A stretch of DNA of 64,000 nucleotides from Bythopirellula polymerisocia (GTDB taxonomy: Bacteria; Planctomycetota; Planctomycetia; Pirellulales; Lacipirellulaceae): contig NZ_SJPS01000003.1 in assembly GCF_007860015.1 (NCBI RefSeq), positions 434,001 to 498,000 on the forward strand, read 5' to 3'. Below the pieces are notes generated by a model. That model saw only the letters and a program-made list of their open reading frames with translations. It was not told where the DNA came from and ran no database searches. A program made the translations under genes and the position numbers. Positions within the stretch are counted from its first letter, which is position 1; each line of letters opens with the position of its first letter. Below, in pieces: positions 1 to 8,357 of this stretch.

Positions 1-844
1 CGTCGGCCGAAATATCAACGGCTCCTCCGCTCTGGACTTCTAATGTTTTACCTGGAAAGTCGGCATTCACGGTGACGGTGTGCGAGGCGACGACCTGGTA
101 ATCATTCGTCTCGATTGGAGGCATGTTATTGCTCCAAGTCGAGGCACTTGAGGCAAGACCACTCATAACAGACTGAACAGTTACGGGGGGAACAAAAATG
201 TCATAGCCGATACCATCGTACCACGAGCGATCATTGGCTGATCCTGTCGTGGAGGCAGGAAAATCGTCGACGAACACCGAGAGCGTCCCGTTGGTAACAT
301 TCATTTGACCGATAATGGCGTACAGCAAGTTCTGTTGGGCATCCTCCGTAGGAGCCGTCCCATTGAAAGTTAGCTGAGAAGCTCCAGAAAGGGCTAAAGA
401 GCCAGCAATCCCATCTGTACCTGTGCGGTCATAGACGGTGTTAAGATTAGGGTTTGAACTAAGTCCCGCTCGAATCTTCCAGTTGTTCGACCCCACATCA
501 GACCGATAAAACACGTAGACATCGTAGTTGCCGTTCGATAACCCAGTGGCAGTCGTCTTTATCTCTACAGCATCCTCTGCGAGCGATGAGCTGCCCGTGG
601 CTTCCCAGGTGCCGTTATCGCCCCCCTGCGTGCTGCGGAATCGCCATAAACCATCATTTGCTATTGATCCATCGACACTACCGATGTCATTGCCGTCGTT
701 CCAATCAAGTAGGCCGCTCGCGGCACCAACCGTGTTGGTTGTTGAGGTCGGAATATAAGTCACCGCGGCGTTTGCCTTAATGGGTAAGTTGACAAGAAAA
801 AAAACTACCACTAGTGAGGCAAATCTACCTGATTGAATATACAT
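1..844 (-). CDS. Exported protein, N-terminal 281 residues (runs off the window)
   Basis: An uninterrupted reading frame starts at the ATG at 844 and continues past the left edge, so only the N-terminus is visible. Residues 1-27 look like a signal peptide (hydrophobic VVVFFLVNL core, NANA-A cleavage region). The mature part is Ser/Thr/Asn/Gly-rich and beta-strand-like; it ends here in SHTVTVNADFPGKTLEVQSG, the style of beta-solenoid or pectate-lyase-like repeats in planctomycete PEP-CTERM proteins. The C-terminus is outside the window, so the sorting tail cannot be confirmed. It runs in parallel with the next PEP-CTERM gene. Function unknown; probably secreted or cell-surface. Confidence 0.8.
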   Translation of the reverse strand, partial: MYIQSGRFASLVVVFFLVNLPIKANAAVTYIPTSTTNTVGAASGLLDWNDGNDIGSVDGSIANDGLWRFRSTQGGDNGTWEATGSSSLAEDAVEIKTTATGLSNGNYDVYVFYRSDVGSNNWKIRAGLSSNPNLNTVYDRTGTDGIAGSLALSGASQLTFNGTAPTEDAQQNLLYAIIGQMNVTNGTLSVFVDDFPASTTGSANDRSWYDGIGYDIFVPPVTVQSVMSGLASSASTWSNNMPPIETNDYQVVASHTVTVNADFPGKTLEVQSGGAVDISAD

Positions 845-1065
845 AACTAATCCCTCATTAAATGTTCGCTACGGTTGTTTTAGTTTTCGATGGTTCGTAT
901 GACAAAGCAGCAGAAAATGTTTTGGCCGCTACTTATCTGAATAGCATATCTGTGGTTAAACGAAAAGAAATGAAGACAATTACAAGCAATCCAGCAGTGA
1001 TGCTACAGCCAAAAATCCTTCATGTCATGACAATACTCTAAGTCGATAATATCTCTCGCGATCAA

Positions 1066-1812
1066 TCATGCGACTCCGTGACGTGGGCGGAATAGACAAC
1101 CACTGAGCAGCATGGCCGCCAACAGGCCGAACGAGGCAGGTTCTGGAATCGTGTCCACCTGAATCTCGGTGATCCGAATACCTACGTTTCCAAGCGATCC
1201 CGTGGCCTTGAATGTTACGTTGTTGCCAGTGGGAATCACCAACCCGCTGAGTGGATCGGCGTAGTCGTCCGACGATCCGTTGTCGGGGAAATTAAATGTT
1301 CCGACACCTTCGACAGTGACTTCAAACACATCATCATTGCTCATGGATGAGAAGTTGAAAAACGACAAGATTACGGGTTGATCAAACTCGATAGTCCACG
1401 CTTCATCGAAATTGAAGTTAGCCGCCTCGCCGCTGGCGTCCGTAGACCCCCCGGTCGTGCCATACTGCGTGTTATTGACGCTGCCGTTGTTGATAGCGAG
1501 CGCGTTGTTGCCGCTATCAATGTTGGTGGTCACGTTATCGCCCCCCGCGGCACTCCACGTGTTTCCCGTCGGAATAAATGTACCGGGGTTTAGTGGGTCG
1601 TCCGCATACTCGGGAGCCAGGATATCGACGGATGTCATCGTGATCGTATCTGTTCCGCCGGTGCCGGTGTTGTCGGCAGTCATAGATACCCCGCTACTCA
1701 CATTGTCAAAGGCCGAGCCGTTATCGAATCTGAAATTGACGGTCCCAGCCGAAGCGAGAGAAAAACTTAGTATTACCATAAACCCAGCAAAAACACATCT
1801 TTGCAGAATCAT
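1066..1812 (-). CDS. PEP-CTERM sorting-domain exported protein
   Basis: 248 residues from the ATG at 1812, chosen because GGGAGG lies 8-10 bases upstream and a signal peptide begins there (MILQRCVFAGFMVILSFSL...ASAG). The longer frame from 1866 has no comparable ribosome site. The mature domain is Asn/Gly/Asp-rich, beta-type, with FRFDNGSAFDN near the start. The C-terminus carries IPEPASFGLLAAMLL then RPRHG, a PEP-CTERM tail: PEP motif, membrane helix, basic residues. Such tails are processed by an exosortase; none is encoded in this window. Substrate and role unknown. Confidence 0.9.
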   Translation of the reverse strand: MILQRCVFAGFMVILSFSLASAGTVNFRFDNGSAFDNVSSGVSMTADNTGTGGTDTITMTSVDILAPEYADDPLNPGTFIPTGNTWSAAGGDNVTTNIDSGNNALAINNGSVNNTQYGTTGGSTDASGEAANFNFDEAWTIEFDQPVILSFFNFSSMSNDDVFEVTVEGVGTFNFPDNGSSDDYADPLSGLVIPTGNNVTFKATGSLGNVGIRITEIQVDTIPEPASFGLLAAMLLSGCLFRPRHGVA

Positions 1813-2168
1813 TAGACACCCTCCCAGAAACTCTGTATTTGATAAGCGAAAAAGGATTAGACGCACATAGGAGTCTAACCTAAGGGAAAATTCGTTGCCC
1901 TACAAAGGAAAAGGGATATATTTCGCCCGAATTCGACATGAAAAGAACCAAAAACTCAGAATTCTTTGATTTTGAGTCCCAGATATCTGAGCTAAGTCAT
2001 CGATGGGTAATGCTCGGTAGTCATTGCAGTCGCAGAAATGCGGAAAATTAGTTGCAATTCCAGTCAATTCCCAGATCCTCGCGCCCTTTAATAGTGTAAG
2101 ACTTTGGGACGTATGTTTGCGATTGGTAGGATTAAGCACGATGTGATCGGGGTTAAGAAGCCTGAAGA
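1813..2168. other. Divergent intergenic region
   Basis: About 355 bases separate the leftward PEP-CTERM gene from the rightward ECF sigma gene, so it must hold promoters for both. A 79-codon minus-strand frame (1900-2139) is open, but I see no ribosome site or family resemblance and regard it as chance. No repeat or RNA gene is evident. Confidence 0.5.
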
Positions 2169-2702
2169 ATGTTCATGAGTTCACACGATTCCAAGCGTGA
2201 GTTTGTACGGCTAATAACCAAGCATGAACGGATGTTGTATGGGTATGTGTTGAGCCTCGTGCCCCAGGCTGCGGATGCTGACGAAATTGTTCAGGAAACG
2301 AATCTACGCCTGTGGGATGAATTTGATAAATTTATTCCAGGCTCAAGTTTTGCCGCGTGGTCGTTAAAGGTCGCCCACTACCAAGTCTTGACATGGCGTA
2401 AGAAGTCGCATCGCAGCAAATTGATCTTTGACGATAGCCTGGTGGCAGCGCTCGCCGAAGAGAGCGCGACGTTGGAACATTCGGTCGGCCCCCGATACGA
2501 GGCCTTGGTCGAGTGTGTCCAGCAGATGTCGGCAACGAGCCAGCGGCTACTTGCCGAATGTTACGCGGGAAATAGAAAAATAAAGGAAGTGGCCGAGAAA
2601 CTCAGTCGGACCGAAGCCTCGGTCTACAAGGCTTTGGAGCGACTGAGGGCGGCGTTGTTCGACTGTATTGAGCGAAAACTTGGAAAGCAAGTGGGAAGAT
2701 GA
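2169..2702 (+). CDS. ECF-type RNA polymerase sigma factor (Rhodopirellula/Verrucomicrobium subfamily)
   Basis: 177 residues. Region 2 is visible at about residues 15-75: YGYVLSLVPQAADADEIVQE (polymerase-binding helix), then FAAWSLKVAHYQVLTWRKK (promoter -10 recognition). Region 4 is the C-terminal HTH (LLAECYAGNRKIKEVAEKLS, then SVYKALERLR). This pattern matches the sigma-70 subfamily seen in Rhodopirellula and Verrucomicrobium. The alternative start ATG at 2175 is better spaced from the weak GAAGAA. The stop overlaps the start of the FecR-type gene by four bases (ATGA), implying translational coupling. Likely role: partner of the downstream FecR-type protein in controlling exported-protein genes. 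Confidence 0.92.
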   Translation: MFMSSHDSKREFVRLITKHERMLYGYVLSLVPQAADADEIVQETNLRLWDEFDKFIPGSSFAAWSLKVAHYQVLTWRKKSHRSKLIFDDSLVAALAEESATLEHSVGPRYEALVECVQQMSATSQRLLAECYAGNRKIKEVAEKLSRTEASVYKALERLRAALFDCIERKLGKQVGR

Positions 2703-4189
2703 AACACGAACATAATCAAGTGACGAACCGGGATTTATATCTCCAGGTGCATCACCTGGTTGCTGACCGGAGTACTGCCGACGATCCCCAGGAGGCTAAT
2801 AAAGCGCTGGCTGAATTGCTCAGGGACAACCCCGGAGCCCAGCGCGAGTATCTGTGCTATATGCAGGATGTCGTTTCGCTAAAATGGCGCTTTAATGGTC
2901 CACACGACAACCATGATTTTGAAGCTTTAGAACTGAGCCAACTTGTTCCCGCAAGCCACTTTTCATTCAAGCGGATTTGGCAGGGTGGATTTCTCCTGGC
3001 TCTGGCAGCCTCGCTATTGCTCGGTTTGACGTTCGCTTTCAAACCATTCTTATGGTCTGAGATACAGTCCGCTCAGGCTGGTGTGGAAAAGGGAGAGCCC
3101 ACTGTGCTTCAGACTGAAAAGAGTTTAGAGGTGGCCACCGTCTCAGCCCTGGTCGACGCAGCTTGGCACGAAGCTTCCTCTCAGCCGGAGATTCTTTCTC
3201 GTATGTCGGTCGGGGATCGCATCCAACTCACTGGGGGTACCCTCGAGTTGACATTTGATCGCAGTGTGCAGGTGAGCATCTTTGGCCCGGCAGACTTTGT
3301 GATTACCTCACCCTCGTCAATGTCTTGTACCTTGGGACGGGCGACCGCCTTGGTGGGCGAGAATGGCAAAGGATTTACCATTGATACTCCGCAGGCGCAA
3401 GTTGTCGATCTGGGAACTCAGTTTGGTGTGAACATTTCCAAACTTGGTGCTACGGAGGTCGTGGTATTCGAAGGCGAGGTGGATCTCACTCCCAATCATC
3501 AGCAACCCTATCACGAGTTACCTACGGCGAGCACGCGAAGAATGAGGCAGGGGGACGGCTTGATGGTCGATGCTTCCGGCGAAATGAGCCGCTTAATGAA
3601 AGTACAGCGCGGCGATTTTATTAGTTCCGCCGCCTTCCCAGCCTTCCTGCCTCGGAAACCAGCTCGTCTGATTGAAGACGTGCGAGACAACATTCATGCC
3701 AACGAAAGTACCAAGTGCTACCAAATCGTGCATGGTGCCTTCGGCGAAGATGCACCCTCCTTTGTAGACAGACATCACCAGTGGAATGGCATCGACGGCC
3801 AAGGCATACCTGAATTCTTGCTTGGTGCTGACTACGTGATGCCGTTCAACGATGATAAGTATTTCACCGATTTGCAAGTGGAATTGCGAATCTCCCAGCC
3901 GGCAATCTGTTACGTGTTTCTGGATAACAACATGACAGTACCACAGTGGATTCTCGACGAATTCGAAGACACGGGCGTTGATATCGGCTTGGACGGTGCT
4001 AAGAGTATATGGCATCCCAGCCATACCTTGGGCGTGGGGCCGGGTGAGAGCGTCGATTTTACCTTCTCAGTTTGGCGTAGAGATATACCAACTGCAGGAA
4101 ATGTCGTGCTGGGGGGCGTCGCATCGCCAAAGCTGGAAGAGCGACCACGCGGTTTCAATATGTATGGTATCGCCGTCGCGGCGCAGTAA
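2699..4189 (+). CDS. FecR-domain membrane regulator (anti-sigma-like partner)
   Basis: 496 residues. The cytoplasmic N-terminus (about 1-90) is followed by one membrane helix near 101-122 (GGFLLALAASLLLGLTFAF). A FecR domain lies around 165-265: IQLTGGTLELTFD, VSIFGPADFVITSPS, FTIDTPQAQVVDLGTQFGVN. The C-terminal 170 residues form a beta-rich module ending FTFSVWRRD...RGFNMYGIAVAAQ. In this family the FecR protein senses or transmits an envelope signal to its cognate ECF sigma. The start overlaps the sigma stop by ATGA. Its C-terminal module is echoed by a fossil at 5599-5784. Confidence 0.88.
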   Translation: MKHEHNQVTNRDLYLQVHHLVADRSTADDPQEANKALAELLRDNPGAQREYLCYMQDVVSLKWRFNGPHDNHDFEALELSQLVPASHFSFKRIWQGGFLLALAASLLLGLTFAFKPFLWSEIQSAQAGVEKGEPTVLQTEKSLEVATVSALVDAAWHEASSQPEILSRMSVGDRIQLTGGTLELTFDRSVQVSIFGPADFVITSPSSMSCTLGRATALVGENGKGFTIDTPQAQVVDLGTQFGVNISKLGATEVVVFEGEVDLTPNHQQPYHELPTASTRRMRQGDGLMVDASGEMSRLMKVQRGDFISSAAFPAFLPRKPARLIEDVRDNIHANESTKCYQIVHGAFGEDAPSFVDRHHQWNGIDGQGIPEFLLGADYVMPFNDDKYFTDLQVELRISQPAICYVFLDNNMTVPQWILDEFEDTGVDIGLDGAKSIWHPSHTLGVGPGESVDFTFSVWRRDIPTAGNVVLGGVASPKLEERPRGFNMYGIAVAAQ

Positions 4190-4271
4190 GTGTCCTGAAG
4201 CTTGACGAAGGCTTCGGAACTTAGCATCGAGGCGGCTGAACAACTAATCCTTGAAAAGGAGCTTCTCTCAA

Positions 4272-5363
4272 ATGTCCGGTCAGAAAATTGTGTGGCTACT
4301 GCTGTTGAACATTGGCTGCCTCGCAATTGGTTTTGTGGGGGGCAGAACCTGGGAATCGGCAGTGGATTCGAAAAAACCAGCTGCAGGAAGGCCGCACTTT
4401 GACTTCATTGCCGCGAATTCTAACCCGTTCTGGGATACCGTGGTGGCTGGAGCTCGCGCTGCTGCCGACGAATATGATGTTGATCTTGTGGTTTACACAC
4501 CCTCAGGACAACCGGGCGACCAAACAGCTCAACTGGTGCAGGTGGAAGCCCAGGGCTCTGATGGAGTCGCGATTAGTCCGGTCGCTCCCAACGAACAGTC
4601 CCTGCTGCTGAGTCGATTGGCGACAAAAACCCTTCTGGTCACGGTTGACAACGATGCCCCCCAGTCGTTGCGGCACTGTTATGTTGGCACGAACAACTTT
4701 ATGGCCGGCAAGATGTGTGCCAAGGTGGTGCAAGAGGCTCTGCCTGAGGGGGGAAAGATTGTAGTCTTCATTGGTGCTGCGGATCGCGCCAACGCACAGG
4801 AGCGCCTGCGTGGGTTCCGCGCACAAGTTGTCGGTGATGTCTCACCATCGGATGAGTCGGACCACTCACTGGAAAAACCTTACGGCGACGAGAAGTGGAC
4901 CGTTCTACAAACGTATGTCGACGGTCTCGATCCAGCCAAGGCTGCCGAGAATGTCAAAAAATCCTTGGAAGAGCATCCAGACACCAATTGCATGGTCGGG
5001 CTGTACAGCTATAACGGACCAGTTTGCCTTACAGTACTTAAAGAAAGAGACAAAGTGAGCGACATTAAGATCATTGCCTTCGACGATAATGAAGAGACCC
5101 TAGATGGTATTGAGAATGGAGGAATCTATGCAACCGTGGTGCAGGGTAACTACGAATACGGGTACGAGGCCGTGCGCCTCTTAATCTCCCTTTACAATAG
5201 TAACGAGCGTTCTGTTCCACTGGCCGGGTCGGGCTCCGTTTATTTACCGTGTTCAGTCGTATCGAGAGAAAATGTTGCGGACCATCGGTTCAAGATTGCC
5301 GAGCGGCTTGCGGACCATCAGGAACCTGTGGAAAGTGACAGAATAGAGGCCAAGTCGGGTTAA
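4272..5363 (+). CDS. Periplasmic sugar-binding protein-like (LacI/ribose-binding fold), membrane-anchored
   Basis: 363 residues from the ATG at 4272, which has AAAAGGAG nine bases upstream; the in-frame TTG at 4251 precedes that site and is unlikely. An N-terminal hydrophobic segment (IVWLLLLNIGCLAIGFVGG) serves as signal or anchor. The rest fits Peripla_BP_4: HFDFIAANSNPFWDTVVAGA, DGVAISPVAPNE, GKIVVFIGAADRANAQERLR, IIAFDDNEETLDGI, YATVVQGNYEYGYEAVRLL. Ribose-type solute receptors share this fold. No permease or ATPase lies nearby, so it may be a sensor of a sugar released outside the cell. It sits between the FecR pair and two exported proteins. Confidence 0.88.
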   Translation: MSGQKIVWLLLLNIGCLAIGFVGGRTWESAVDSKKPAAGRPHFDFIAANSNPFWDTVVAGARAAADEYDVDLVVYTPSGQPGDQTAQLVQVEAQGSDGVAISPVAPNEQSLLLSRLATKTLLVTVDNDAPQSLRHCYVGTNNFMAGKMCAKVVQEALPEGGKIVVFIGAADRANAQERLRGFRAQVVGDVSPSDESDHSLEKPYGDEKWTVLQTYVDGLDPAKAAENVKKSLEEHPDTNCMVGLYSYNGPVCLTVLKERDKVSDIKIIAFDDNEETLDGIENGGIYATVVQGNYEYGYEAVRLLISLYNSNERSVPLAGSGSVYLPCSVVSRENVADHRFKIAERLADHQEPVESDRIEAKSG

Positions 5364-5598
5364 TGATAACTTGCGTTCTTCCTTCGCGAATCGTACTAAT
5401 ATTATGAGATCTCCGAGAAAGCAGAGTTCGTGAAAATAATACCATTAATGTTTTATCTTGCCGCGACTTTACTGGTCCTCCCAACAAAGGTTCGAGGCAA
5501 GGGGATTTCCCTCTTCTGCTAACACCTACCATAGTGAAGTATCTTTCTCCGTTGTATTTATCGGTTTTTTCTGGCAATTTTCTCTTTGCTTGAGTTAA

Positions 5599-5784
5599 GA
5601 GAACTTGGCGGGTTACTCCCCTCTGCTCCGAAAGAGCATAGATACTATTTTTTCTGTTTGGAAACGCGTGTTACTAAAACCTACATTATTCAGATTGGGA
5701 GCTGTCGAACGGCCTGTCGATACTGCAGGCTACAACATGTACGGATTCGCAGCCGTGGGACTTGTTGCTGAAGTTGATGAATGA
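5599..5784 (+). pseudogene. Fossil C-terminus of a second FecR-type protein
   Basis: Read in the frame of 5599, the sequence contains TIFSVWKR, then RLGAVERPV, then GYNMYGFAAVGLV, ending at TGA 5782-5784. The intact paralogue at 2699-4189 ends with FTFSVWRRD, VVLGGVA, EERP and FNMYGIAVAAQ in the same order and spacing. No start codon or upstream domain remains (TAA at 5596). The resemblance is seen by eye. It suggests decay of a tandem FecR gene, or a cassette exchange that left the tail. Confidence 0.62.
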
Positions 5785-5907
5785 GATAGATGTGGTGATG
5801 GTAGAATAAAGCCATCATACACACAACGTATGAGCCCCAAATAGTCGAGAAGTTGAGCGTTTATCTAAGGGGTGAGATTCCTGATCTTGGCAATCCAGAG
5901 TGAATCA

Positions 5908-8307
5908 ATGGCATCTAAACGGACCTTTCCCAAGCACTTCACCCAGAGGGTTGCTTGGATGGTTTTTCCAATGCTGAGTTATGGTCCGTTGGCAATCTGC
6001 GCGGATTATCATATTTCTACTCAAGCGGACTTTGATACTTATAAGCAGGCTACTTTTTCTCCGGGTGACAACATTCTCTTTGAGCGTGGCAAAGTGTTCA
6101 CAGGCATGTTCGCCCCCACCACGGTCGGTAACAATGGAAGAGTGATTACCATTTCTTCCTACGGCACTGGTGCCAAGCCCGTCATCAACAACAACGGGGT
6201 CATTCATCCTCATCCTACACGCAACGGCAAGACAGTTTCCGCTGGAGTCTTCCTCTTCAATGCGGAGTATGTGGATGTGAAGAATCTCGAAATTACCAAC
6301 AACAACGGTGGCGATCAGACAGAGAATTTATTTGGGATCTACGTACTCGGAGAAGATACTGGTAAATATCATAATCATATTTATATCGAGAACAACTATG
6401 TCCACAACGTCAATGGCGCGGTCGCTGGCAAGAAAAGAGGTGGAATTCACATTCATGGATACTCACCGACAACCGCAAAGACCGCCACCTACAATGACGT
6501 CCGGATCGTTAACAATGTGGTTGATCGAGTTGGTGGCGTCGGAATTGGCTCCGAGATAGACGATGTCGTCAACGCGAACAGTTTTGTCGGTACTCATCGA
6601 GAGAATGCTATGACTAATCTTTATGTGGCACATAATTGGATTGGTAACACGGGTAGGAACTCCGTGATTGCGAGAGATAGCGACTATGCTGTTTACGAAT
6701 ACAACACTTCTGCAAATAGCAGTCGTTATGACACGGGGCATAGCTTTTTCAATTTCCGAACACTCGGCATGACATTTCAATATAACGAAGCGTACGGAAA
6801 TACTGGCGTGGACAATGATCCTGATCGCGGTGGATTTGATGCCGACTTCAACTCGAAGGACACGGTTATTCAATACAACTATAGCCACGGCAACAATTGG
6901 TTTGCCGGCATCATGAAAAAGCCTAACACGGACGTGACGATTCGCTATAACCTGAGCGTGAATGAAGAGAAGGGCGCATATTTCTACGGTTTTGAAAACA
7001 ATGATGACCTGACGGGTTTAAACATCTACAACAACACTCATTATTTTGATGGCACCATCAGTCCAGAAATCATCGCCCGAGATCGGACTCCGATTGAAAC
7101 GACATTTTATAACAATATTTTTTATGCCGTTGGCACCGGAAGCATGGGTACCAATGCCAATAACGGTACCAAAGTCACCTACGACACCAATGTCTACCAC
7201 AATATTACTCCACCAGCTTCCGAAACAAACGGGTTGATACAAAATCCCTTGTTTTTTTCACCCGGGGCAGAACCGCAAGATGTCGATATGGAATTCGGCC
7301 GAGACGTACTTGCGGGATACATGCTTTCAGCAGATTCTCCATATCTTAATAACGGGGTCTCAATCAGCAGCAATGGTGGTCTTGATTTTTGGGGCAATGC
7401 GCTACCGAATGGCGATACTGACATTGGCGCTAGTGAATATCGCATTGGCACAGTAGTCAGTCCTGCAGTAACAGTATTCACGGGAAACCTTTTTCCTGCG
7501 TCTAATAACGCAAACGTGGTTGCCGCCACGCCCGACGCAGTGAGTATCACAGGAGATGACGCAGCTGTATCCTTGACCCAAACCTTTCAAGTTACTTCTG
7601 CCTTCAATTTGAAAACAATATTTCTTGACTACGAATACGATGCTGCCTCTGATCCCAATGATATTCTCATCAACCTCGAAATCTTCGAAGTGGCTGACGT
7701 CGCAGCTAGTTCGATAAAACAAGGTAGATCGTTCCTGACTTTAAACGGACAAACTTTGTCCGAAATCGCGGGTGCTGATGTAGCGGCGATCATTCTCGAT
7801 TCTGCAGTCACGCTGTCAGAAACAACCGGGACCACCGGCTATGCCCTCCGGATTACGAACGGTGGGAGCCCTGGATTTGAGTGGCATCGTACTGGGAGCA
7901 GTTCCGGGTCGGTGTATTCGTTTGGCCAAGCTTATGAAGATGGCGTCGAGAAATATGACGGACAACGTGACTTTGTGTTGGCACTATCTGATGTAGATGT
8001 GAGCCTACCTGTCAATGCCGATTTTGACGCTGACGGCGATGTCGATGGTGCGGACTTTCTGATTTGGCAACGAGGGTTCGGCACCTCCGGGGCACATAAG
8101 TCGGATGGCGATGCGGACAATGACCATGATGTCGATCAAGACGACCTGACACTATGGAAGAATCAATACGGCAATCCTGTACCGCTCTCAAGCGCTACCG
8201 CAGTTCCGGAGCCATCTAGTTTGTCGGCTTGCTTGATGAGCACGGTTTTCGCGTGTCGCTGGTTCAGACGCATCAACACTTCTGCTGAATTACCAGACGT
8301 CGATTAA
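5908..8307 (+). CDS. Secreted right-handed parallel beta-helix protein with dockerin-like and PEP-CTERM tail
   Basis: About 799 residues from the ATG at 5908 (the frame also opens at GTG 5872). Signal region WMVFPMLSYGPLAICA. Residues ~30-510 are Asn-rich strand repeats of a pectate-lyase/PbH1 solenoid: VDVKNLEITNNNGG, IYIENNYVHNVNG, VRIVNNVVDRVGGVGIG, LYVAHNWIGNTG, LNIYNNTHYF. A beta domain follows at ~530-700. Then comes a dockerin-like segment (DFDADGDVDGADFLIWQRGF plus DADNDHDVDQDDL) and a PEP-CTERM tail (VPEPSSLSACLM...WFRR). Such folds bind or cleave polysaccharides; no catalytic residues could be assigned. Confidence 0.88.
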   Translation: MASKRTFPKHFTQRVAWMVFPMLSYGPLAICADYHISTQADFDTYKQATFSPGDNILFERGKVFTGMFAPTTVGNNGRVITISSYGTGAKPVINNNGVIHPHPTRNGKTVSAGVFLFNAEYVDVKNLEITNNNGGDQTENLFGIYVLGEDTGKYHNHIYIENNYVHNVNGAVAGKKRGGIHIHGYSPTTAKTATYNDVRIVNNVVDRVGGVGIGSEIDDVVNANSFVGTHRENAMTNLYVAHNWIGNTGRNSVIARDSDYAVYEYNTSANSSRYDTGHSFFNFRTLGMTFQYNEAYGNTGVDNDPDRGGFDADFNSKDTVIQYNYSHGNNWFAGIMKKPNTDVTIRYNLSVNEEKGAYFYGFENNDDLTGLNIYNNTHYFDGTISPEIIARDRTPIETTFYNNIFYAVGTGSMGTNANNGTKVTYDTNVYHNITPPASETNGLIQNPLFFSPGAEPQDVDMEFGRDVLAGYMLSADSPYLNNGVSISSNGGLDFWGNALPNGDTDIGASEYRIGTVVSPAVTVFTGNLFPASNNANVVAATPDAVSITGDDAAVSLTQTFQVTSAFNLKTIFLDYEYDAASDPNDILINLEIFEVADVAASSIKQGRSFLTLNGQTLSEIAGADVAAIILDSAVTLSETTGTTGYALRITNGGSPGFEWHRTGSSSGSVYSFGQAYEDGVEKYDGQRDFVLALSDVDVSLPVNADFDADGDVDGADFLIWQRGFGTSGAHKSDGDADNDHDVDQDDLTLWKNQYGNPVPLSSATAVPEPSSLSACLMSTVFACRWFRRINTSAELPDVD

Positions 8308-8357
8308 AACGTATCTTGCTTTACTGTGAACGTGCAAGATCTTAGAGGTACTCTTGA

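Noticed and set aside
1900..2139. 79-codon minus frame before the ECF sigma gene
   Set aside because: No ribosome site, odd composition; probably chance in a promoter region.
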